The notes under the pieces were generated by a model. The model made no database searches. It was not told the origin of the DNA and was given only the letters and a program-made list of their open reading frames with translations. 64,000 nt of DNA, from positions 124,001 to 188,000 of the forward strand of contig CAMYLK010000004.1 in NCBI GenBank assembly GCA_947259225.1, read 5' to 3'. Positions 54,182-63,672 of this stretch are shown here, one piece after another. This stretch comes from an uncultured Desulfobulbaceae bacterium (GTDB taxonomy: Bacteria; Desulfobacterota; Desulfobulbia; Desulfobulbales; Desulfobulbaceae). How positions within the stretch are numbered: the stretch's first letter is position 1; every line of letters starts with the position of its first letter. A program made the position numbers and the translations under genes.

Positions 54182-54628
54182 ATGCCTCGGAAGAGATTTA
54201 AGGTCCTGTTTCTCTGTACCGGCAACTCGTGCAGGAGCCAGATGGCTGAAGGATGGGCTCGTCACCTCAAGGGCGATGTTGTCGAACCGTACTCGGCAGG
54301 CATTGAAAAGCACGGCATCAATGAACGGGCTGTCATGGTCATGGCCGAGGCAGGAGTGGATATTTCACATCAAAAATCCAAACTGATCAACGAGCTGCCA
54401 GCGGTGGATTTTGACTACGTAGTTACAGTCTGCGACCGGGCCTATGAATCCTGCCCATTGTTTTCCGGAAAGGCAAAAGTTGTGCATCGGAGTTTTGACG
54501 ACCCGCCAGCGCTTGCTGATAGTGACGCAACAGAGGAAGCAGTGCTGGACTTTTACAGACGGGTCAGAGACGAGATTAAGCAATTTGTCCTGCAACTCCC
54601 TGAAGTCCTACAGAAAAAATCTACTTGA
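54182..54628 (+). CDS. arsC: Arsenate reductase, thioredoxin-coupled (LMW-PTPase type)
   Basis: The 148-aa enzyme reduces arsenate to arsenite for export by the adjacent permease. It has the P-loop CTGNSCRSQMAEGW (nucleophilic Cys, then Arg) at about residues 12-25 and the redox pair Cys in VTVCDRAYESCP (about 82-93), which form the Cys relay resolved by thioredoxin. Starts 9 bp after the ACR3 gene; its end overlaps the end of the convergent M48 protease gene by 8 bp. Confidence 0.94.
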   Translation: MPRKRFKVLFLCTGNSCRSQMAEGWARHLKGDVVEPYSAGIEKHGINERAVMVMAEAGVDISHQKSKLINELPAVDFDYVVTVCDRAYESCPLFSGKAKVVHRSFDDPPALADSDATEEAVLDFYRRVRDEIKQFVLQLPEVLQKKST

Positions 54629-55967
54629 GGTATCCCCAGCTTTTCAATTTATTGTAGGCGTACTGTGCCTGGTCACCCTGCTGCACCTGCTGCAGGTACT
54701 GGTAGTAATAACGTGCCGCCTCTTTGTTTCGCTGCATGCCTTCCATTGATAATCCCTGATAGAAAGGTATTTCCGGATTGCCTGGCAGCAGGCGGTCATA
54801 CTCTGTGAACTGCTGATAGGCCAGTTCAAACTTGCTGTTTATTATACCGGTCAGGCCTGTAACCACGTGACCCTGTGCTTCTTCGGGATAAACCTGGGTG
54901 GCCTTAAGGGCGTAGCGTTCGGCTTCACTGTTTTTGTCCTGGGCCATTTTGCATTTGGCCATCATTACCAGGGCAGTGTAATCATTCTTGGCTATTTGCA
55001 GGGCCTTGCCAAACTGCTCTTCCGCCTGCAGGTATTGTTTTTTAGCCATGGCTGTCTCGCCATTCTGTAAAGCGTAGATCGCACCTTTTATCTTTCGTAG
55101 CCCGTAGGTGTTGTCCATGAACCGCTGCCTGTGGTCAGGAGAAGACAGTTTGTTTTTATATTTACCGTGAGCATTTGTAAGGGCCGTCTGATGGCGCTCT
55201 TTATCCATGGGGTGGGTTGCAAACATCAGTTCAATAGCACTCGGATTTTTGTTCCCATTGTCGAGCAGAACCTCCATCAAGCCAACCATCCCCTGAGGTG
55301 TATAGCCCGTTTTGGTCATATACTCCATGCCGAGAGCATCCGCCTCCCGCTCATTGTCTCTGCTGTAATGGGCAAGGAGCGCACCGGCACCCAGGCCTCC
55401 CAAATCCTGGACAAGTCCGGAATAGTCACCATAACCCGAGGAACTTGCGGCAACAGCCGCGCTGGCAATGAGGACATTGGCAATAGTTCCCTTGGTAGCT
55501 CTTTCAGCAGTATGCCGGGCATTGACATGACCAATTTCGTGGCCTAGCAGGGCGGCCAGCTCCGCTTCATTGTCAAGCTCAAGCAGGATGCCTCGGGTAG
55601 TGGCAATTGAGCCTCCCGGAAAGGCATAGGCGTTAATATACGTTGCATTAACCGCCCTGAATGAGAAGGGCATATCGGGACGGTGGGACCGGGTAGCCAT
55701 TTCGCTGCCGATCTGATTCAGATATGCATTGAGCCACATGTCCCGGACAGGGCCGTAATCAGAAGAGAATTGATAGGGTGACTGCTGCTTGTCGACTGCA
55801 ATCTCTTCGGCCGGGGTCATCAGCATCAATTGCTGCTGGCCGGTAACAGGGTCAACAGCACATCCGCCTAGAAGTCCCTGGGTCATTATCGCACCGGTTC
55901 CTATACCGAGGAATTTTAAGAGTTGGCGCCTCGTCAACAGGTCAGCGTTTTTTATCAGCGTGGTCAT
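54621..55967 (-). CDS. M48-family metalloprotease with TPR tail (BepA-like), lipoprotein
   Basis: The 448-aa protein has a twin-arginine-like RRQLLKFLG stretch and a lipobox LLGGC (about 31-36). The M48 zinc site is ALLGHEIGHVNARHTAE (about 140-156) with the third ligand in NEREADALGMEY. After residue 300 there is a TPR region (QYLQAEEQFGKALQIAKNDY, NSKFELAYQQFTEYDRLLP). BepA/LoiP-type proteases act in outer-membrane protein quality control. Located in the periplasm, anchored to a membrane. Confidence 0.9.
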   Translation of the reverse strand: MTTLIKNADLLTRRQLLKFLGIGTGAIMTQGLLGGCAVDPVTGQQQLMLMTPAEEIAVDKQQSPYQFSSDYGPVRDMWLNAYLNQIGSEMATRSHRPDMPFSFRAVNATYINAYAFPGGSIATTRGILLELDNEAELAALLGHEIGHVNARHTAERATKGTIANVLIASAAVAASSSGYGDYSGLVQDLGGLGAGALLAHYSRDNEREADALGMEYMTKTGYTPQGMVGLMEVLLDNGNKNPSAIELMFATHPMDKERHQTALTNAHGKYKNKLSSPDHRQRFMDNTYGLRKIKGAIYALQNGETAMAKKQYLQAEEQFGKALQIAKNDYTALVMMAKCKMAQDKNSEAERYALKATQVYPEEAQGHVVTGLTGIINSKFELAYQQFTEYDRLLPGNPEIPFYQGLSMEGMQRNKEAARYYYQYLQQVQQGDQAQYAYNKLKSWGYLK

Positions 55968-55980
55968 GATTCCGGTTTGG

Positions 55981-56448
55981 TCACCTGGTTATTCCATCCC
56001 AGTCGATCGCCAGTAAAAGGTGGTGCACTGTTTTGTAAATTCGAGGTTCACCACTTGCCCTGGGACCGGCCACATTCAAGGTCAGGATAGTATTTTTCTC
56101 TAACCATTTTACAGCGGCATCAACCGCTTCGTCCATAGATATTTCATTAAAATCCAAAATAAGACATGGGCGGTCATGTTTCACGGCCAGGCTTTCCGTC
56201 AGGGACGTACCACCAGTGAGGGGGCCAAAAGCAACAATCATGGTGCCGTCACTTTCTACAACGTTTTTTTCTGTTCTTTCTCTGTATCTGTCTGAATCGA
56301 GTTCTTGTAGGGAATAGCTCAGGGGCAGTGGGCCGTCTTCAGTGGTTCTGCCTCGTGGCAGCCATCCGCCATGGGAAATGCCAAGTTCTATGGCCGCATC
56401 AAGTGCTGCCCGGTCAGCCCCGGTCTGACCCCCGGAAATGATTTTCAT
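55981..56448 (-). CDS. Putative molybdenum-cofactor carrier protein (YpsA-like Rossmann)
   Basis: The 155-aa single-domain protein begins MKIISGGQTGADRAALDAAIELGI, the hallmark of the Moco-carrier/YpsA-related family, and continues with GWLPRGRTTEDGPLP, ERTEKNVVESDGTMIVAFGPLTGGTSLT and LNVAGPRASGEPRI. Structural relatives bind molybdenum cofactor or ADP-ribose. Its ATG overlaps the rubrerythrin stop. Neighbouring redox gene fits a stress or cofactor-handling role, unproven. Confidence 0.88.
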   Translation of the reverse strand: MKIISGGQTGADRAALDAAIELGISHGGWLPRGRTTEDGPLPLSYSLQELDSDRYRERTEKNVVESDGTMIVAFGPLTGGTSLTESLAVKHDRPCLILDFNEISMDEAVDAAVKWLEKNTILTLNVAGPRASGEPRIYKTVHHLLLAIDWDGITR

Positions 56449-56939
56449 TATACAGCTGCAACCTTTTTGAAACGGATTTTTGGGGCAGTGCAGACAGGAC
56501 AGTTATCAGGGGGCTCATCTACTGCAATATAGCCGCAGAAGTCGCAGACATGATACTGAGAGTCCTGAGGCCGTTCATCCAGGGTGTTATGTAGTTCAAG
56601 ATTTCGTTGTTCCACAGATGCACTGTGCCGAAAACCAGTCGCCAGCCCCTTTGCATCATCTGCTTCAGCTTCCGCGAAAAGCTGGTGGTAGACTTCAATG
56701 GCGGCAGGGACTTCTTCGCCATATGCAGATTTTTCATTTTCATCTGTTGTGCCGACAGCTCCACGTACCTGCATAAGAAAACGCTGTGCCTGCATAGCCC
56801 TTGAGACGGCGAGGGTTCTGAAGAGGTGGGAAAGTTCAGGGCGTCCGTCTTTTTTCGCTCGCATGGCATACACCTTACTGCGCTCTGCATCCCTTGAGAG
56901 ACGGGCGAACAGGTTGAGAAGTTTTTTCTCCATATTCAT
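56448..56939 (-). CDS. Rubrerythrin-type protein
   Basis: The 163-aa protein has a four-helix ferritin-like part (about 1-125) with carboxylate and His ligands spread over LSRDAERSKVYAMRA, VYHQLFAEAEADDA and SVEQRNLELH, and a C-terminal rubredoxin module CDFCGY...CPVC (about 132-150). Rubrerythrins reduce hydrogen peroxide in anaerobes using electrons from NADH-linked rubredoxin. Coupled to the Moco-carrier-like gene by a one-base overlap; oxidative stress control is likely. Confidence 0.92.
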   Translation of the reverse strand: MNMEKKLLNLFARLSRDAERSKVYAMRAKKDGRPELSHLFRTLAVSRAMQAQRFLMQVRGAVGTTDENEKSAYGEEVPAAIEVYHQLFAEAEADDAKGLATGFRHSASVEQRNLELHNTLDERPQDSQYHVCDFCGYIAVDEPPDNCPVCTAPKIRFKKVAAV

Positions 56940-56958
56940 GATGAGTTTCCTGATGTTG

Positions 56959-57891
56959 TTATTGAGAATGTTCAGACAGTGATATCATTATCTGCCTGGC
57001 CATTGTTTTTAAATTCGTGAGATAATCCCGGGCAAGAGGGTCAAGGGCAACGACATTAGCGCCAATAGCCCTGGCAATAGTGCGTGCGGCCTTGTCCGAA
57101 AACTGGGTCTGAACAAAGATAACCTGTACTTTCTCTTTTTTAGCCAGTTCTATGAGGCGGGCAATATGCTTTGCTCCCGGCTCTTTGCTGCCGGGCGTGA
57201 TTGATTTTTGGCGCAAATTGTATGCCTTGCAGAAATAACCATAGGCCGGGTGAAAGACGAAAACCGTACTCCCGGCAAGTGGATGGAGTGCATCGTTCAG
57301 GTATAGGTGAATGTCTTCTAGATCAGCAGCTACTTTCTTGAAATTGGAAGCGTAATACTCTTTCCCATCCGGATCGAGTTCAATCAATGAATCACGGATA
57401 ATAATTGCATGCTCAAGGGCGAGCATCGGGTCAAGCCAGGTATGAGGGTCAATTTCTCCTTCATGGTGGCCATGGGTACTGTCTCCATGAAGTTGTATCA
57501 GATCAATGTTTTTCTGGAGGTCAATAATTGACAATTCCGGTAGAGTGCGGGCCAGCTTTGGGAGGAGAGAATTTTCAAAGGGAACGCCAACCTTGAAATA
57601 TAAATGTGATGCTGCCATCCTCGCCATCTGTTTAGGAGTAGGGGCATATGTAGCCGGGCTGTAGCCGGGCTGGACCAAAGCTTCAACCAGGACCCGCTCT
57701 CCGCCAATTCGTTCAACAAAGAATTCTATCGGCAATATTGATACAAATACCCTGAGAGGATGTTGTGACCCGGAATCGGTCCCTGCGCCCAGGCAAGTTC
57801 CATGAACCATTTGAAATAACAGCACAATCAGGATAACAGAACAGAGCTTGCGGGGCAGGATATCTGTTAAGTCATCTGAAAAACGGAACAT
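56959..57891 (-). CDS. Zinc/manganese ABC transporter binding protein (ZnuA family)
   Basis: The 310-aa protein has an N-terminal signal region (LCSVILIVLLFQMVHGTCLGA), a cluster A-I metal-binding fold with VSILPIEFFVERIGG, GVPFENSLL, a His-rich loop HGDSTHGHHEGEIDPHTWLDP (about 137-157), and FHPAYGYFC. His-rich loop proteins of this family bind Zn2+ with high affinity. No permease or ATPase genes lie next to it, so it may use a transporter encoded elsewhere. The gene starts 20 bp before the rubrerythrin start. Confidence 0.88.
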   Translation of the reverse strand: MFRFSDDLTDILPRKLCSVILIVLLFQMVHGTCLGAGTDSGSQHPLRVFVSILPIEFFVERIGGERVLVEALVQPGYSPATYAPTPKQMARMAASHLYFKVGVPFENSLLPKLARTLPELSIIDLQKNIDLIQLHGDSTHGHHEGEIDPHTWLDPMLALEHAIIIRDSLIELDPDGKEYYASNFKKVAADLEDIHLYLNDALHPLAGSTVFVFHPAYGYFCKAYNLRQKSITPGSKEPGAKHIARLIELAKKEKVQVIFVQTQFSDKAARTIARAIGANVVALDPLARDYLTNLKTMARQIMISLSEHSQ

Positions 57892-58228
57892 GCTTGGAAC
57901 CTCAAATTGAGCCGGGTTGATCCGGCAAACAGAAGATGCTGTAGCAGCGTTACTTATCCATGGCCAGAAAAATGCATGAATAACATAGATTGGCCCAGAC
58001 TTCCACCATGGGTGTTTAACGCACCAACCTTTAGGAATCCCTGAAACATTTCCCGGAGGTTGAGCATTGCAAAGTCCTTGCTTGAAAGTTTTGTGCTGTA
58101 CTGTTTTTACGTGGGGAAGTACAGGGCAATTATAAATGGTAACGTCGAGACACTTTCCAGGTTGACCTGAAAATTGCTTATTTGGTCAGAAGAATAAGAT
58201 CTGTGGATACTTTGAGATGTCTCTGTTG
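57892..58228. other. 337-bp intergenic region, nothing recognised
   Basis: I see no gene, RNA or repeat. The ZnuA frame stays open upstream for about 60 codons on the minus strand, but without a start codon and with no protein-like hydrophobic pattern, so I do not extend the gene. Confidence 0.4.
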
Positions 58229-58681
58229 TTATTTCAGAAGGGCTATGTGCGTATTAATGGATTCTATCAACTTGTCAATCCATTCGTTGTAGTCATTGCT
58301 AAACATTTTGTTGCCCTGGTCGATGTTTTCACTGTCTTTATACTGTACAGTGTATCCTGTCGGAGAGTAAGTAATATCAACAGAAGCTTTGCTTGATTGT
58401 GAATTTCTTTTTTGGGCAGGGGTCGTTCCGTTGGATTTTTTTATAATATATGTCCCAACTATGTGCCAGTCGCTCCCCGGCTTCATTTCCCATCCCAGTT
58501 TTTTGCCTGCAAAAATTATCGCAAGTTTGACTTCATTGGCTGTTAAAGGTTTTCCCCGAGGTGAATTGATATCAACACTTTTGGATGATAAACCGACAAC
58601 GGATGTTTGTGGGTCCGCGCAACTTATTAGTAAAATGCTCAAGGTCAGTGTGAGCAGTAAAAATGTTGAAGTGCCTTTCAT
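58229..58681 (-). CDS. Hypothetical lipoprotein
   Basis: The 150-aa protein has a signal peptide and lipobox (TLSILLISCADP; Cys about residue 21). The mature part has alternating strands and a central KLGWEMKPGSDWHIVGTYIIKK, and a C-terminal helix with DYNEWIDKLIESINTHI. I do not recognise a family; small outer-membrane lipoproteins with such folds are common. Monocistronic. Confidence 0.68.
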   Translation of the reverse strand: MKGTSTFLLLTLTLSILLISCADPQTSVVGLSSKSVDINSPRGKPLTANEVKLAIIFAGKKLGWEMKPGSDWHIVGTYIIKKSNGTTPAQKRNSQSSKASVDITYSPTGYTVQYKDSENIDQGNKMFSNDYNEWIDKLIESINTHIALLK

Positions 58682-59379
58682 ATGTGAACCCCCTTATTAA
58701 TGTCCTTTTTTCAGGTATAGAACATTTGGGCATGAAAGATCAAATGTTAATTGGAAAAAAGTAGAGAAGTTGACTTTTTTTCCAGTATATTTTTTTACAT
58801 TGGAATAATTCTGTCATTGACGTTTGAGTCTTCTGAAGATGTCCGGGTCAAGCCTGGAAATACCTGGCCTGTTGTCACTGTGAATGGGGTTGTGATTTAA
58901 AAGCCTATGGCAATGTTCAGTCATCTTACGTATCCGCACACTGGTTTAGGTAGAAGAGGCTTGATTATAAGGCTATTATGACTTGGAAACGTTTTTGTCA
59001 TTCGTCGGGCTGTTTTGCAACCCGGTGCTCTCCGTTCTTGCCAGTCAGCATAACTATGTGGCCGATTTGCCGGTGAAAAATAACCGTGGTAGTGTCTATG
59101 TGCCCATCTCTATGGTCAGGTCCGTTAGCCGTATGATAATGCTCAATATCATTTCAATTTGTATTAATTACGTTTTCGCATATGAGAATAGCAAAGTTAG
59201 TGCCATCAGTCTTCCACATATTCTGCCAGGCCGTAACGCATTGTTATTGAAAACATTTCAGGCTATTTTTCAAAAACACTCCCGCAGGTTGTTAACTCAC
59301 TTTAGTTTACATCGCATGATAATTGTGTTAACTTGTTAACATCTATTACCGTGTAGTAATTTATCAACTGGAGGATAAT
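58682..59379. other. 698-bp intergenic region with three GTTAAC sites
   Basis: No credible gene: an ORF at 58983-59339 (118 codons) has irregular composition, no ribosome site and no recognisable domain. Just upstream of the sigma-54 activator gene, GTTAAC occurs at 59291-59296, 59327-59332 and 59335-59340; the last two, as GTTAACTTGTTAAC, form a near-palindrome. These may be an autoregulatory site. Confidence 0.4.
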
Positions 59380-60777
59380 GTGTTAGGGCAGCTGGATAAT
59401 GTTTTTTGGAAAGACGTCGTCGAAATCATGCAGGACGGGCTTATGATTATTGATCCCGATGGCCATGTCGTTTATGTGAACAGGACATTTGAGAAGATGA
59501 TGGGATATTCGAGTGAAGAGGTCCTGGGAAGAAGCTGTGAGATTTTTCAGTGTGACCGCTGTTATTCAGACAGGGCTGACGGTATGAATAAGTACTGTGC
59601 CCTGTTCAAAGAGGAAAATGTCACCAGCAGTGTCTGTAGATTCCGGAATAAGGACGGCAATCATCTCCATCTATTGAAAAATGCGTCAGTTATACGTGAT
59701 AAAAAAGGCAAGATTATCGGTGGTGTGGAAACATTTATAGATCTCACCCGAGTACCGGAAAAAGAAAAGATGATTTCCAGGCTCAGGCAGCAGCTTCAAT
59801 ATCATGACGGTTTTGAGGGAATTGTCGGGAACTCTGAGCTGATGCGCAAGGTTTTTGACCTTGCGAGAAGTGCGGCCCTTTCAGACGCACCGCTCTTCAT
59901 TTATGGTGAATCCGGTACCGGCAAGGAAATTATTGCAGAGGCTATTCACAAGAACAGTCAGAGAAAGGATGGTCCTTTTATCAAGATTAATTGTGCTGCC
60001 TTGAATGAAAATCTTTTGGAAAGTGAACTGTTTGGTCATGTCAAGGGGGCCTTTACCGGTGCAGATTATAATCGTGTCGGGCGCTTTGAGGCTGCCAAAG
60101 GCGGCAGTGTATTACTGGATGAGATAGGTGACCTTCCGCTTGCAACGCAAACCAAACTTCTGCGGGTTCTGCAGGAAAAAGAAATTGAGCGGGTAGGTGA
60201 TCATCGTCCGGTTAAAATCGATGTGAGAATTATTGCAGCGAATCATAAAGATTTGCATCAGCTCATTGAAAAGGGCCTGTTCAGGGAGGATTTATATTAC
60301 AGTATCGGAGTTATTCCCATCGAATTGCCCCCTTTGAGAGCCAGGCAGTCGGATATAATTTTACTGGTGGAATACTTTATTCAAAAAATTCGTGAAAGAA
60401 CACAAAGGCCAATAGAGGGTATTACAAAAGGTGCTCTTGATCTTCTTTTGCAGTACTCCTGGCCGGGTAATATCAGAGAGCTTATAAATGTTATAGAATA
60501 TGCATTTGTCCTTTGTCCCGAGGGAATGATAGAACCCGAACATCTCCCCGCGCACCAGCGGCAGGAGACTTTGAAACCATCAGCTTTTAACGGGCACGGT
60601 CCCGGAGATTATATGGATACCAGGAAACAGAAGTTGATAGTTGCCCTGGAAAAGACAGGTGGAAACCAGTCAAAAGCGGCTGAAGTTTTAGGAGTAAGCA
60701 GAGTCACCGTATGGAAGTGGATCAAGAAATACGGGATAAGTATGCAGGCGAAGGTCAACCCTTCTGGCTCAAGTTGA
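59380..60777 (+). CDS. PAS-domain sigma-54-dependent activator (NtrC family)
   Basis: GTG 59380 (GGAGG upstream) gives 465 aa. The N-terminal PAS domain (about 12-125) contains a Cys-rich insert (CEIFQCDRCYSDRADGMNKYC). A central AAA+ domain has Walker A GESGTGKE (about 176), GAFTGA sigma-54 contact loop (about 224-229), and Walker B SVLLDEIGD. A C-terminal Fis-type HTH has GGNQSKAAEVLGVSRVTVWKW. It activates sigma-54 promoters in response to a PAS-sensed signal; the Cys cluster suggests redox or metal. Target genes are not identifiable here. Confidence 0.93.
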   Translation: MLGQLDNVFWKDVVEIMQDGLMIIDPDGHVVYVNRTFEKMMGYSSEEVLGRSCEIFQCDRCYSDRADGMNKYCALFKEENVTSSVCRFRNKDGNHLHLLKNASVIRDKKGKIIGGVETFIDLTRVPEKEKMISRLRQQLQYHDGFEGIVGNSELMRKVFDLARSAALSDAPLFIYGESGTGKEIIAEAIHKNSQRKDGPFIKINCAALNENLLESELFGHVKGAFTGADYNRVGRFEAAKGGSVLLDEIGDLPLATQTKLLRVLQEKEIERVGDHRPVKIDVRIIAANHKDLHQLIEKGLFREDLYYSIGVIPIELPPLRARQSDIILLVEYFIQKIRERTQRPIEGITKGALDLLLQYSWPGNIRELINVIEYAFVLCPEGMIEPEHLPAHQRQETLKPSAFNGHGPGDYMDTRKQKLIVALEKTGGNQSKAAEVLGVSRVTVWKWIKKYGISMQAKVNPSGSS

Positions 60778-60890
60778 TGTCGAGGCAAAGGCCAAGGACC
60801 TTGCGTTATGAATATTCAAAATGAAAGACAAACAGTTGTAATCGTATTCGGATTTTCAACATACTGATCAGTGGAAAACAAGGAGCAGGC

Positions 60891-62216
60891 ATGAAAAAAG
60901 TTATTGTTGGTGTTGTGACGATTCTTATTATTGCAGGAATCTGCGCACCATTTGTCAACGGACTTGTAATGGAGAAAATCGTCAAACAATCTCAAAATGA
61001 TCTGAATGAAATGTATGCTGATACCGGTTCCGGTACCACCATTGAGATTATTCAATATGACAGAAGCTTTTTATCTTCAGAAATTGAGTGGAGTATTAAG
61101 CTTGGAAGCCTGGCCGCATTATATGGTGTCGACGAAATCATACTCGTAGACCGAGCAGACCATGGATTCACTGGTGTTGTGTCAAAAACCAGTCTTGAGA
61201 AGAATCAATGGTTTGTCGATTTATTAAACGATAAGCTTGATGGAAAAAATCCCTTGAACATTACAACCACTTATCATCTATGGGGGCAAATCGAGTCGAT
61301 AATTGACATTGGTGCTTTTTCAATTCAGGTGGAAAATGAGACCATTGATTTTCAACCGGCAAGGGTTGTTACTGAAAGCGACGGGAGGTTGACACATTTG
61401 TTCAGCGAGGCAAGCTGGGGAGGACTTTCCGTGTCAGATAAACTCAGGATATCAGGTATCTCAATGGTGTACGATTTGGAGAAAATTTCCACGTATATCT
61501 GGGACGGTGATATCTCATACAAAATTGAAAGCATGAAGATTGAAGACCAGGAGGAAAACTTTGAACTGACAAATTTTAAAGGCGAATACGCCCTGGATTT
61601 TGATAAAAAGAAAAACACTCTATCCTCAGGCGGTGAAGTAGACATTGAAAACCTTATTGCCGGGAACGAGAAGGTACAGGATATATTTATCAGGCTCGAT
61701 GTAAACAACATGGATGCCCAGGGTTATGAAGAATTTATGAAATTATATACCCAGACCATGCATTCTGTCCTTGGTGACATCAGTGCAGCAAAAGATGACC
61801 CCGAAAAGATGGATGAAGTTTTGGAGGGACAGATGGCCAACACAGGTTTGCAGATGATGGCGGCATACGAGAAATTCTTGAAAAATGGACTGGAGATTAA
61901 AGTTTCAGATTTTCATGCCCAGCTTCCCATGGGGAAAGTTACAGGTAATATTGAATTAAAACTCAACCGGGACGTAACCTTGGCACAATTGGCCCCCATC
62001 GCAATGCAGCCCAACCTGGCATTTGACATTTTGTCCCTGCAATCAGATTTAAGTTTTCCCGCAGTACTTGCCGGCGACAAACCCATGCTGGTCTCGCCTG
62101 TATACCCTGGAATGCAGACCGGTCTGTTTGTGAAAGACGGAGAGAGTCTGGTCCACAGGGCACAAACCAAAAACGGGAAACTGTTTTTGAATGGAAATGA
62201 AGTAGTTTTTAATTAA
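60891..62216 (+). CDS. YdgA-like (DUF945) exported protein
   Basis: The 441-aa protein has an N-terminal membrane-anchor or signal helix (VIVGVVTILIIAGICAPFVNGLVME) and a DUF945 body: long beta-rich domain with QNDLNEMY, IEIIQYDRSFLSSEIEWS and, at the end, PMGKVTGNIELKLN and LNGNEVVFN. Members are periplasmic and uncharacterised. It lies 113 bp after the sigma-54 activator gene; no sigma-54 site was found there. Confidence 0.82.
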   Translation: MKKVIVGVVTILIIAGICAPFVNGLVMEKIVKQSQNDLNEMYADTGSGTTIEIIQYDRSFLSSEIEWSIKLGSLAALYGVDEIILVDRADHGFTGVVSKTSLEKNQWFVDLLNDKLDGKNPLNITTTYHLWGQIESIIDIGAFSIQVENETIDFQPARVVTESDGRLTHLFSEASWGGLSVSDKLRISGISMVYDLEKISTYIWDGDISYKIESMKIEDQEENFELTNFKGEYALDFDKKKNTLSSGGEVDIENLIAGNEKVQDIFIRLDVNNMDAQGYEEFMKLYTQTMHSVLGDISAAKDDPEKMDEVLEGQMANTGLQMMAAYEKFLKNGLEIKVSDFHAQLPMGKVTGNIELKLNRDVTLAQLAPIAMQPNLAFDILSLQSDLSFPAVLAGDKPMLVSPVYPGMQTGLFVKDGESLVHRAQTKNGKLFLNGNEVVFN

Positions 62217-62437
62217 ACTTTTCGTAGCCTTTGTTGGTTCATAGCACAACATGTTTCGATATTTCATCGAAAAGACATCAAAAATACAGGATGAGATCGG
62301 CAGGTTAAAGAGAAACAATGTGTAAATGATGTCCTGACATAACTGTAAACGATGTAGTGAACTGAAAACAACATTTCACTTCTCCCCCAACTTTGCCAGT
62401 TGACATTCGGCACACAATGTAAGATAATAAGTGTGCA

Positions 62438-62725
62438 ATGAGGTACTTTAACTGGGACAACGAAAAAAACGAAAAGTTGCGTGAAGAAAGAGGCGTCTCG
62501 TTTGAAGAGGCGGTTCTTGCTATTGAACAAGGACAACTTCTAGATATTTTAGAGCATCCCAATAAAGACAAATATGAGAATCAAAACATTTTTGTTGTCA
62601 AAATATATAATTATGTATGGTTAATCCCCTTTGTCGAGAACGAAAATGAAGTATTTCTAAAAACAATTATCCCCAGCAGAAAAGCGACAAAGCAATATTT
62701 ACGTGGAGGCAAGAATCATGATTGA
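62438..62725 (+). CDS. brnT: BrnT-family toxin
   Basis: The 95-aa protein opens with FNWDNEKNEKLREERGVSFEEAVLAI, the BrnT signature (W-D-x-x-K...F-E-E-A). It continues NIFVVKIYNYVWLIPFVENENEVFLKTIIPSRKATKQY. BrnT is a RelE-like ribonuclease that degrades mRNA unless bound by its antitoxin. The gene overlaps the antitoxin gene by 8 bp, toxin first, as is usual for BrnTA. Confidence 0.85.
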   Translation: MRYFNWDNEKNEKLREERGVSFEEAVLAIEQGQLLDILEHPNKDKYENQNIFVVKIYNYVWLIPFVENENEVFLKTIIPSRKATKQYLRGGKNHD

Positions 62726-62993
62726 TTTCACAGCAGAAGAAAAAGAATTGTTAGAGTCGTTCGAAAAGAATGAGTGGAAATCCCTTAAGGGAAAAAAAGG
62801 CAAAATATCACTCTATCAACAAATGGCAAAGTCCACTTTCAAAAAAGACAGCAGAGTGAACATTCGCATGTCCAGCAAAGATGTGCACGCTATACAAGTA
62901 AAAGCGCTGGAAGAAGGAATTCCATACCAAACCCTCATATCCAGTGTACTTCACAAGTATGTCACTGGAAAATTGAAAGAAAAAGAACTTTAA
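62718..62993 (+). CDS. Antitoxin of the BrnT module (CopG/RHH type)
   Basis: ATG 62718, with GGAGG 8 nt upstream, gives 91 aa. The C-terminal ribbon-helix-helix DNA-binding part is KDSRVNIRMSSKDVHAIQVKALEEGIPYQTLISSVLHKYVTGKL; the N-terminal helix with DFTAEEKELLESFEKNEWKS should bind the toxin. It is likely to neutralise BrnT and repress the pair. Typical CopG-family antitoxins of this type follow BrnT. Confidence 0.85.
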   Translation: MIDFTAEEKELLESFEKNEWKSLKGKKGKISLYQQMAKSTFKKDSRVNIRMSSKDVHAIQVKALEEGIPYQTLISSVLHKYVTGKLKEKEL

Positions 62994-63055
62994 CCAGGCA
63001 CTCAACCGGAGCATCCGACTTAGGCGGCTGATGCATATCGCAGGTTCACGTCATT

Positions 63056-63244
63056 ATGATTGAAATTCTTCCCGAGCATTGTCACATATGTAGTAGCGAG
63101 TTTGCTGTTGAGCGTGGCGAAGGTGTGATTTGTGACAACTGCGGTAAACCCACCTGTAACAGACATGTAGCATCAACACATAAGGTCGACGAAAAAATGG
63201 TTTATATATGTTCTGATTGCTTTGCAAAATCAGCGGAGATGTAA
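63056..63244 (+). CDS. Small zinc-finger protein
   Basis: The 62-aa protein is mostly metal ligands: CHIC...CDNCGKPTC...H...H...CSDC (eight or more potential Cys/His), fitting a cross-brace or treble-clef zinc fold. Function unknown. It lies 62 bp after the antitoxin gene, on the same strand. No clear ribosome site precedes the ATG. Confidence 0.6.
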   Translation: MIEILPEHCHICSSEFAVERGEGVICDNCGKPTCNRHVASTHKVDEKMVYICSDCFAKSAEM

Positions 63245-63266
63245 GCTTGTCAGCACAACGTTATAT

Positions 63267-63386
63267 ATGCAAAGAATGGAAGATTGGAATAAAAAAGAAG
63301 TGGATTTTTTAACAAGCAAAGGAAGCGTAAAAGTTCTTGCAAATCCTTATGATAACCTAGTCTCGAACGATCTTCCTCTTGCTTAA
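63267..63386 (+). CDS. Possible 39-aa ORF or gene remnant
   Basis: ATG 63267 opens 39 codons (MQRMEDWNKKEVDFLTSKGS...) of credible amino-acid use, without a ribosome site. It may be a remnant of a larger gene. Nothing else is visible from 63387 to the tRNA terminator. Confidence 0.25.
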   Translation: MQRMEDWNKKEVDFLTSKGSVKVLANPYDNLVSNDLPLA

Positions 63387-63490
63387 AATCGGTCAAGATA
63401 CATAATATGAAATCGGACCGATTTTAACGGGGGAAGGTCATACTTGCAACATGTTGGGCATAGTATTGGGTGTCATGTAAATTATAAAAG

Positions 63491-63524
63491 AAAAAAAAGG
63501 ATTCAGAAAAACTCTGAATCCTTT
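63491..63524 (-). terminator. Terminator of tRNA-fMet
   Basis: A perfect 12-bp stem, AAAGGATTCAGA (63496-63507) with TCTGAATCCTTT (63513-63524), has a 5-nt loop and is followed on the minus strand by a run of eight T. Confidence 0.85.
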
Positions 63525-63534
63525 GGTATTTCAT

Positions 63535-63611
<77 letters not shown>

Positions 63612-63672
63612 TCACGTGTTGTGAGATAATAACGATATTTTAAAATAAGTCAAGCCTGTAGGAACATATACA

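Noticed and set aside
58983..59339. 118-codon ORF upstream of the sigma-54 activator
   Set aside because: No ribosome site, atypical composition and no recognisable features; left as intergenic.
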